Shown one piece after another: positions 57,207 through 64,000 of a stretch of 64,000 nt of DNA. The DNA lies in assembly GCF_010093535.1 (NCBI RefSeq), contig NW_022985171.1:1191766-1255765 (forward strand). Direction: 5' to 3'. The notes beneath the pieces were generated by a model that had not been told where the DNA came from, searched no databases, and worked only from the letters and a program-made list of their open reading frames with translations. The first letter of the stretch is position 1. Each line of letters starts with the position of its first letter. A program made the translations under genes and the position numbers. Source of the stretch: Lindgomyces ingoldianus (lineage: Eukaryota > Ascomycota > Dothideomycetes > Pleosporales > Lindgomycetaceae).

Positions 57207-57513
57207 TGTAACGATTCTCATGAATCGTTCCATCTCGGGTCGCCCGGAACCTATCCGAAGGGTCTCCGTATCGGCTCCGACCCTGGCTCGACCCTGACTC
57301 GACTCTGCCCGGCCCCCTGCTGTTACCCCTATTCCCTCATGTATTTAGTCGCACCTCGCCCCCGTAGCTAGCTCGGTAGTTTTCTGATATCCTACGTACA
57401 AGGCCTATAGGTGTCATTGGTATTCCCAGGTCTCTGAGTCCCCACGCACTCCCATATGCCTCTGAGTGGATTCATACCGCATTCGGACCCATTGTCTTGC
57501 CTGCGCCGTTACA
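57207..57513. mobile_element. Solo LTR of a retrotransposon
   Basis: A 307-bp element begins TGTAACG and ends CGTTACA, a perfect 7-bp terminal inverted repeat with canonical TG...CA ends. It is flanked on both sides by the identical 5-bp sequence CTTCT (57202-57206 and 57514-57518), the target-site duplication expected for Ty1/copia or Ty3/gypsy integrases. There is no internal retrotransposon coding sequence next to it, so it is a solo LTR, probably left by LTR-LTR recombination. Just inside the 5' end AACGATTC-TCAT-GAATCGTT (57210-57229) forms an 8-bp hairpin. The element is GC-richer than its AT-rich surroundings, so it probably arrived later than whatever eroded them. Confidence 0.82.
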
Positions 57514-58125
57514 CTTCTAGTGTATTGCACAATTTAATTTAACAAAAGATTAAATCTATGTATAAGCTACTCTAAGCTAATTTTAGAGTTAATATATCTA
57601 TTTTCTAAGAATGAATAATGCTATCCAGGGGATAAGTACGTAGTCTAGTTGCTTTAGTAAATTAAAGCTAGCTAGATTATATAAGAGGTAACGTTAGCAG
57701 TAACTATTGTCTGCTTAACACCTGCGCCTCTATAGTCTTGTATGTTGTCCTATAGAGACTTTACAGAACTGAGCATCCTTAGCGTAACCTCTGTCTGGTC
57801 TATATCGTAGCAATTTTCTAGCAGGATAGCAGCATGCTATATTGCGCTTCTAATCACCTTAAAATTGATATGTGATCTTAATTCTTCTTATAATATTTCT
57901 AGTTTATTAACCTAACTCCCCTTGCTTTAAGTTCTAGATAGTGTTTCTTAAAGGCTTAAGCCTAGTTCCTTTTAAAGGCGTTATAAGGTCATCTGATGTC
58001 GTAGATCTCTAGCGATCAAGGGCGAAGGCTAACAAAGGTATATACTTTATGCAGACAGGCTGCCTAAGATTGGACATTTGCAACGAAAACATGAAAAGAC
58101 CTTCTCTTCCTCTTGTGTAAGGTAT

Positions 58126-58240
58126 TGCTGACATATACGCATTGTAGATTTGGCTTCAACTGCAAGAGGTCTAACTGTGAAGATATGCACCCCAAGCCAT
58201 TGAAACGCGACAAGCAAGGAGATCAAGGTCATGGTGGATA
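58126..58240 (+). pseudogene. CCCH zinc-finger fragment
   Basis: Plus-strand frame reads HCRFGFNCKRSNCEDMHPKP. The spacing C-x5-C-x4-C-x3-H (58143-58190) is that of Nab2/ZC3H14-type CCCH fingers. It is followed by LKRDKQGDQGHGG and a stop. A splice-like GTAAGG...CTGAC...TTGTAG precedes it. No start codon or further finger was found, so this is taken as a gene remnant. Confidence 0.4.
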
Positions 58241-58968
58241 AAAAGGTGGAGGCTAAAGCAGACTTCAAGGAAAGGATCACGGCGAAGGCCTGGGCCTGAA
58301 ACTCAAGAAGCTTTGCAAGTATGGCAAGTAATGTATGCGCTTTGATTTCCATTTCGGCCCCCAGAACAGAACTGTCAGGATCAGAACGGTCAGTGAGGAA
58401 CTAGTGAAGAACACAATTGGCGGGAGATAGCATGGATGGGGATATAACGGTCGAGTGCAAGGGCAATATGGACCTCTGTGTGTTTCCAACATAGATAAGG
58501 GTCCCAAAGATAAAAGTCAAGGCCGAGGGTGAGGTGGAGTTCGAACCGGTTTTCCGCTGCCGTCACCGAAGAAGAAATAAATTGTTTATAGTTCAGATGA
58601 GAGTGTGTAGGGGAAGAGATTGGAGTAGGTTTGCAGTGCATTAAACGGTATTCTATTGATATTGAGTTACGTTAGCGAATTTCTGTTTCCACAGCCCAGA
58701 ACCCGAGTCCTCCCTAATAGGCAGTAGCGGAGTCGCGGATTGTCCCTTGATCTGTTTGCCCTCCCTATTATGCCCTGAAGTTTAATTAACCTACTATTAG
58801 TTTCTCTTTAATCAATTCTAAACCATAGCAAATAGCAAATTAAATCTTAATCACGGGCTAATTTTATTATAGCAAGGAATCCGACATCGTATGTCCTCCC
58901 TAGGGTACCTAGCGAAATGATGTGGAGACTGCTGCTCTCCAAGGCCCTAATCACAAGCTCCAACTGTT

Positions 58969-60156
58969 TCACTGCTCTACCTCGAGCACAGCGCCCTTAG
59001 TGTACACCTCAATGACCTTTCTCTCGACACTGCTGCCGGGCTTTCCAGCTTCATTCACACCCCCACTTACTTTCTCAGATCCATTCTCTCCCATATGTCC
59101 ATCCTTGCTATCATCCCCGTTTATACCAACACTACCATTTACCACAGAGAACTGTGGAGAAATACTGGCCAGATTCGATCCACATGCGTAGCTGTACTTA
59201 CCCGTATACCACAAAATTTCAACAAGGGAGAACTTCTGAATTGGAGAAATCCTAGCGCCGGGGACCCATTGGTGTGTAGTCTTTGTAACACTATTCCAAT
59301 TACGTTAGCATCCAAATTTCCAACGAAGAGAGTGGATTTGCGTAAGCGAGTATGGAGAGAGAGGTGCCTTACCCGTTCTCGGTAACGACCTCGAAGTACA
59401 TTCCATTCGGCTCGACTTCTGCGTACGATTCGGGGCTAGCTTGTAGCTGAGGAGATGATCGGTTGGAAGTAGGTTCGGGGGTTGCGACAGGGGATGGCGA
59501 AGGAGTAGGGATTAGGACTGGTGAGAGTTCGTGCATTGAGCGGGGTTTGAGAATACGGTATCGGTTTGATGCACCCTGGTTGGGTGTGGCGGCTTGGTGG
59601 GCTCCCTGGAGGGCTCCTTGGGAAGGCCCTGGAGTAGGAGAAGTGGGGCCGACAATAGGGCTACAGCCAGCGATACCTCCATTGCCCACGACATCGACTT
59701 TAGTGTTCTTGTCAGAGAGGTTGACTCCCGCCTTCATCGGCGTGAGTTTCTTAGCTGGTTGAAATTCAGCGAACTTGACACGCTTAGCAGATTTGCCAAG
59801 ATTACTATTTTTCTTTGGGGAAGCGCTATCGCTATTAGCTTCTGAGAAAATATGTTGGAGCTCGAGGTACTTACGCTGTAGCGCTGGCCTTGTTCTTCCC
59901 GACCGTTGTGATTTCTTCGGTAGGTGAAGCCTTAGCGGGCCCAACGACCGGAGCGACACGCTTACGCTTTGTCCTTGGGAAGGCGCTGGAATTTTCAGTT
60001 TTTAAAGAGGCATTGTAGGATTGGAAGCACTTGCACCTTAGCGACGTTGCCAGCCAGGGGCACCATCTTTGCAGTAGGTTTACGAGCCCGAGTAGACCTG
60101 CGAGGTGAGAACTCGTTACCAGCCATAGCTGTCAGCGAAGCTGAAGTAGGTGGCAT
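58969..60156 (-). CDS. Basic, low-complexity protein, probably nuclear; function unknown
   Basis: Exons by phase: 60156-60037, 59966-59875, 59831-59373, 59290-58969, giving 330 aa. The N-terminus MPPTSASLTAMAGNEFSPRR is followed by STRARKPTAKMVPLAGNVAK, then KRKRVAPVVGPAKASPTEE, all basic and NLS-like. Further on come SAKRVKFAEFQPAKKLTP and a Pro/Ser/Thr-rich stretch (SPTPGPSQGALQG, VLIPTPSPSPVATPEP). The C-terminal part is different: YFEVVTENG-VTKTTHQWVPGARISP, then KFSLVEILWYTGKYSYACG and an ending VIEVYTKGAVLEVEQ. I do not recognise the family. The intron 1 acceptor is uncertain (ACAAAG at 59967 chosen because CCAG at 59986 breaks phase), and intron 2 is very short (43 bp). The frame is otherwise free of stops, so the gene is probably alive despite its relic-rich neighbourhood. 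Confidence 0.6.
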
Positions 60157-60852
60157 TGCGGGATGAAGATGAAGATGAGGTTTGAAGAATGAGACGAAAG
60201 AGATACGTAGAAGAGATGAGAAGAGGCTCGTTGAAGATGAATGTTAAGGATGAATATAGAAGAGATTGAGGTTTTTAGACTGAGTGCTTGGGGGAATAGA
60301 TACTGGTGGTATATTTCTCCGAAAAGGGTCTTGGCGGCACAGTGAACCCTGGTGTGAAAGGGTGAAAGGTGAGAGTTTTTGTTTGGGCGGAGGTGATGCG
60401 GAAGTGTTTTTGGTTGTGATGATATCAAGCAGATAGCAAATGTGCGCCCTGGTTAGCTCAAACACTACGAGAATTTGAGGTACCTTTACATCCTGTTATC
60501 TCGTCCTCTGCACTATGATGCCATTTTTTGTGAAAGGTATTCTTATAGAGGTGTTTGCCAAGTAGAGGTGTTAAGGTGAACACATAGAGGTATTAGGTAT
60601 GGTAACGCATTCTTTCCTTTAGCCTATTAATGCTGCTCAGTCTAGAATTGCTTGAGCAATTCCGAGTGATACCGTTATACACACGTCATACTCATTCATT
60701 GAAAATGTATCTTCAGCTCAACCGTCATGTTCAAATTCTCCATTATCGTCTACATGATGAGTATTTTCCTGCCCAACAATCCCTACATACCCACTCTTCA
60801 CAATGAGTGCTCCCTTAATCGCCTCGCTACGTTCTCTTGGATCCGCACCCCT
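60157..60852. other. Gene-free stretch
   Basis: Upstream region of the basic protein gene. No coding sequence or RNA gene recognised. Confidence 0.5.
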
Positions 60853-61535
60853 TCAGAATTCTTCATTAAGCTCCACAGCGTTGATTGAGATGGGGAAGTC
60901 GTTGGTCAATTGAGGGAACCTCAAATACTTCGTCCATTTACCGGAGACATAGGAGAAGACTTGCTTCGGGTAGACCATTGCTCGCACCGCGGGGCGCACG
61001 TTGTCATACCTCTATCTGTCTCCGCAAACATGGCCGACGAGGACACCTTTTTGCATGATGTCCTGGCGGTCGAACTCCTTGGTATAATGGATCTGGCTAT
61101 GGTCGTGAGGACTTGAGGTTGCGTTTGCTGGTAGTACGAGATTGAGAGCTACGGCTTGTCCTTGGTGGATGACACCGAAGGAAGAGCTGCCTACCACTGG
61201 GGACGGCGCATATATCGTCTCCGCGGGTGTGAGAGGCCAGTCAGCTCCAACTTTATCACGAGTAATTGGGAATGCGGGATCCATCCTAGCGTTGGGCTGG
61301 GCTTGTTTTCATTCTCGTCAGCAAACAGCCAATCTCAACAGATTGAACTTACGCGTATTGGAAAGAAACCAAAGTCAGGCTGAGCAGACTTCTGCTTGAA
61401 ATTGGCGTAGAGATGCATGCTGTCACCTTGGGCATACTTCGGATTAAGATATGTACCCATATTCCAGAAAGATGGATAGATCATGCCTGCACAGGTGCCT
61501 TCTTTCAAATGTATGTGGATGCTGAATAAGTGCAA
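60853..61535 (-). pseudogene. Damaged unknown gene with in-frame stop
   Basis: Two exon-like frames run on the minus strand. The first (61535-61340) includes GTCAGMIYPSFWNMGTYLNP and KSAQPDFGFFPIR, ending at a donor-like GTAAGT. The second (from about 61284) reads MDPAFPITRDKVGADWPLTP, then ETIYAPSPVVGSSSFGVIHQ, ALNLVLPANATSSPHDHSQI and KGVLVGHVCGDR. A TAG (61014-61012) then interrupts a frame that continues smoothly as RYDNVRPAVRAMVYPKQVFS, KWTKYLRFPQLTNDFPISIN and AVELNEEF to a normal stop at 60853. CAG to TAG is the simplest lesion. I cannot name the family. An intron hiding the stop is possible, but no good splice pair was seen. Confidence 0.45.
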
Positions 61536-62164
61536 TCCTTTGAGCGTACTTCATAGAAAGCCTTCTCCAGATCCTAGGTTCTACATAGCTGTTAGCGTAT
61601 GCCTTGGCCTTCTGGTACACCAAACTCTCGCAGGAGGATGGATGGAGGCGCTATTGTGACTGTCTTTCGTGTTTTTGAATTCGGGTTAGGTGGTACAAAG
61701 ATGGATTGATTTGCTGGTGAGTACCCGTTTTGTATCCTACGATGGTGCACTGATGGCACGGAAACACGTGATCCTCTGTTTACACCGTTTGTCGGGCTAC
61801 TAGTCTTATGAAAGAGTTTCTCATGCGATCTTTGGGTAGCGCCACCGCACTTACACTAACTTTTTGTTATGCCCCGAAGATTGAAAGAAGAGCCTGGCTC
61901 CTCTAGCGGGAAAGAATTTGAAAACATGTGCTCAGAATGGTTAACTTAATGTTGACAGTTGTATGACCGCTGCCTGCATTTTTCACAATTCTACTAAGTA
62001 CATCTCCACACCTAGAGTTTGACTCGCCAACTGTAAAGAGACTTCCAAGAATTGTGACCGATCGTTTCCTCAGCAGTGGGTCCTTCTTCATACTTCACTG
62101 AAGCGACATAACATGTCAGACTAGAAACACATTTTGATGTATAGCGGCACTGTTGCTCAGCCCT

Positions 62165-62320
62165 CTAACTCTCATTTGCACGCCCCCCTCTGCATGATCT
62201 CACATGTAGACGGCATTCTCCACATGCCTGTCCCTTACTCAGAGGAACGATAGAAGGATGGTAGTACCTGCATCTCAAATTGCCCAACCTGCACCGGGAG
62301 CAAGGTCTGGCTGCGTTCAT
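62165..62320 (-). pseudogene. Cysteine-pattern fragment resembling a Zn2Cys6-type cluster
   Basis: A 51-aa frame from ATG 62320 reads MNAARPCSRCRLGNLRCRYY, HPSIVPLSKGQACGECRLHV and RSCRGGRANES. The pattern C-x2-C-x6-C ... C-x2-C-x6-C resembles short fungal cluster-bearing proteins in which two CxxC motifs are separated by a longer loop. It is too short to stand as a gene, and no continuation was found within the next kilobase. Probably a remnant or one exon of an unrecognised gene. Confidence 0.35.
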
Positions 62321-63473
62321 GCCATAAGAACCAGCTATGAGCCTGGCATGCGCAATGATTCGACGGTAGCTGAATGGGAGCGTATCGAACGTCTGATGAT
62401 ATCCGTATTGTCCAAGGGGAGCGCAGTGTTCTATTGCTGAATCCAATTCAATCCGAAATTGCTGTTCATTCAGCGAAGGTACAATGGCTGCTGGAACAGG
62501 CCTACGGTGAGGCAGCCCTGGGGTATCTCAAAGGAGAATATCCTGACTCTGTCCTCGGTATATTTCATCCGCTGTGGGTCGAGGAGGGGGTGCCATCAAC
62601 CCGACAGAACAATTTGGTTCGTTCGTTCGGACAAAGCCGTTAGGCTGGTTGGCGCCTACCGGAGTGTTTGGCTGATTATCCTGAGTTAGTCGTGATATCA
62701 CACTTATTTCTTACTATGCTTACATCCTGAGGTACTGGACGACTCTCAACTATGATGACATCGTTATCGTTCTCATTCTTTAGGAAGTGTGCCACGAGTA
62801 GGAGATTGTTGTTCTGTAGCCTTGAAGGATGTAGGTATGCACCCTTGTTCCACACGGTCTTATTTATATTTGCTTCACAATTTTCCGAATTTTCCAGATG
62901 AAAGTGAAGACTATACTCATACTCGGGCTTCGAGAAGAAGATACGAGCCCATTCTTCGAGATCCTACGATGCTAAGTACTGTGCCTCTTGCGAAGCCCAA
63001 GATGGGTGTGACTTACTGCGTAGTTCTCAGCTTGTTCACTTAGCAGGCATTGACTGTTTCCATCGACCTTGTGCTCTCGAACGTGCAACATTGGCGGCGT
63101 CATGGTACGCAAGTGGTCGAGAGAGGTGATTTTAAAGACAGAAGAAACTTCTCGATGCCCTCAAAGAAGGGAGTGGCGAGGGTTCTGGACTGTAGAGCGT
63201 GATCTGAAATTTTCTCGCAGAGGTGAGGTGAAAGAAACAGCCCGATTCACAACAAATAAAACCGGCAGTCGCGTTGCTAAGCCACTAGCGACTCCAGGCA
63301 GCAGTTGGTTGGTTGATTCAAGCTACTAGTGTCTCTCTCACACTGTTGATTGGCCGAGAGGGGGCTTGGCCATTCACCGCTTAACGTTTAATTCCACCTC
63401 GATCTAGAGCAGCCATCCTCATCCACATCAATATCCAATTCCTCCAAAGAAATAAATATCCCTTGGATGCGTA
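62321..63473. other. Gene-free stretch near the right end
   Basis: Only short, unsupported open frames on both strands (for example 62374-62643 and 62789-63043 on the plus strand). No motif, splice structure or RNA gene recognised. Confidence 0.45.
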
Positions 63474-63760
63474 TCATCTTGCCGGCTTAAACCTCTGGTC
63501 CCCATAGTCCCAATCAGCCTGATCACTCTCTTCATACACGCCCTTAACCACCGTCTTCCTCTCTGACCTTCTCACAAATCTGTCTTCTATCTCTGCCTCA
63601 ACTCCAGAGCCATTATCCATAGTTTTATTTGGAGCCTTGGATCCCGTCCTCTATTTCTTCTCCTGTCTATTTCGTTCAGGTGTAGGTGGGGATGAAGACG
63701 TGCTGGAGTCTTCTAGCGCAGCAGAGCTTGAGGACCGTTTACGAATGTGTTGAAGTGAGT
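63474..63760 (-). pseudogene. Remnant of a charged, nuclear-type protein
   Basis: The minus-strand frame reads HIRKRSSSSAALEDSSTSSS, PPTPERNRQEKK, then TAG (63653-63651). In the same frame follow RTGSKAPNKTMDNGSGVEAE, FVRRSERKTVVKGVYEESDQ and ADWDYGDQRFKPAR, with a stop at 63474. Composition is coding-like on both sides of the TAG. The piece after the stop could start at ATG 63620 (48 aa). Family not recognised; the upstream part is not found before the window end. Confidence 0.35.
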
Positions 63761-64000
63761 GTTATGGCCCCTTGACGCATGTAGGCTAGACTCTATTTGC
63801 TTGTGAGCTTTTTCTCTTAGTCTAGCTGATTGGGTCGGTTAGGTTGGTTGAGTTAGAAAATTGCAGACATAGGAGATATGACTAGTGGTAAGCGCTTTCT
63901 CCTCCCAAGCCGTGTTTCGCGCACTGAGATTACGCTATCGCCATCTGATCCGCTAGATCGTATTTGTGAATGAGGGACCTCTTTCATCTGCCTCGGCTGC

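Larger units (their letters stand above)
56346..58125. other. AT-rich relic sequence around a solo LTR
   Basis: No gene. Except for the LTR the sequence is rich in TA steps and short AT tracts (CTTAAGATTAG, TTTTTAGTTTAAAG), and open frames are short. It looks like old, mutated repeat DNA. A 70-bp-period imperfect repeat lies at 56931-57040. Confidence 0.55.

Noticed and set aside
58510..58570. GGTTCGAACTCC, a B-box-like word for a tRNA on the minus strand
   Set aside because: The flanking bases cannot form a T-stem, and no acceptor stem or A box is found.

Overview
The window reads as a chromosome segment of a filamentous ascomycete (Pezizomycotina). Genes carry many short introns (mostly 46-120 bp) with GT...AG borders and CTAAC/CTGAC branch-like motifs. 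There are no operons. Typical filamentous-fungal families are present: Thi4 with a fungal TPP riboswitch, a Zn2Cys6 regulator, a NACHT/NB-ARC-type STAND relic, Stu1/CLASP and an Atos-domain protein. A finer placement (for example Leotiomycetes) is only a guess. All exon borders were assigned by hand from splice motifs and reading-phase continuity; I ran no alignments.

Region 0.1-9.0 kb: thi4 (minus), with its leader holding a complete-looking TPP aptamer inside a probable 5'-UTR intron; a DHA1-type MFS transporter (minus); the CLASP homologue Stu1 (plus). Region 9.9-17.2 kb is accessory: a small cysteine-containing secreted protein, a Zn2Cys6 transcription factor split across its zinc cluster, and a decayed NLR-like STAND gene with stops and frameshifts.

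Region 17.8-45.8 kb is mostly conserved housekeeping: Atos-domain protein, divergent Fyv7 rRNA-processing factor, a three-repeat Myb protein behind a 2.6 kb gene-free stretch, a BSP-family protein with HExxH, an Sdt1/Phm8-type pyrimidine nucleotidase with a 13-nt microexon, an Arg/Pro-rich disordered protein, a large multi-KH RNA-binding protein, a mitochondrial-looking rhodanese, and a 1342-aa ABCB multidrug-type transporter. Region 45.8-49.0 kb is gene-poor and holds a 57-bp tandem repeat. Region 49.0-53.2 kb has a glycine-zipper protein and a TTC27/Emw1 TPR protein.

From 53.5 kb to the end the character changes. There are a decayed secretory lipase, a truncated SMP-30/phosphotriesterase-like start, a CCCH-finger scrap, AT-rich sequence, a solo LTR with perfect 5-bp target duplication, one probably intact gene (330-aa basic nuclear-looking protein), and several short remnants with in-frame stops. 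Several stops are of the TGG to TGA or CAG to TAG kind, compatible with repeat-induced point mutation or simple decay. The best supported non-protein features are the TPP riboswitch and the solo LTR. I see no convincing wholly new multi-gene system.
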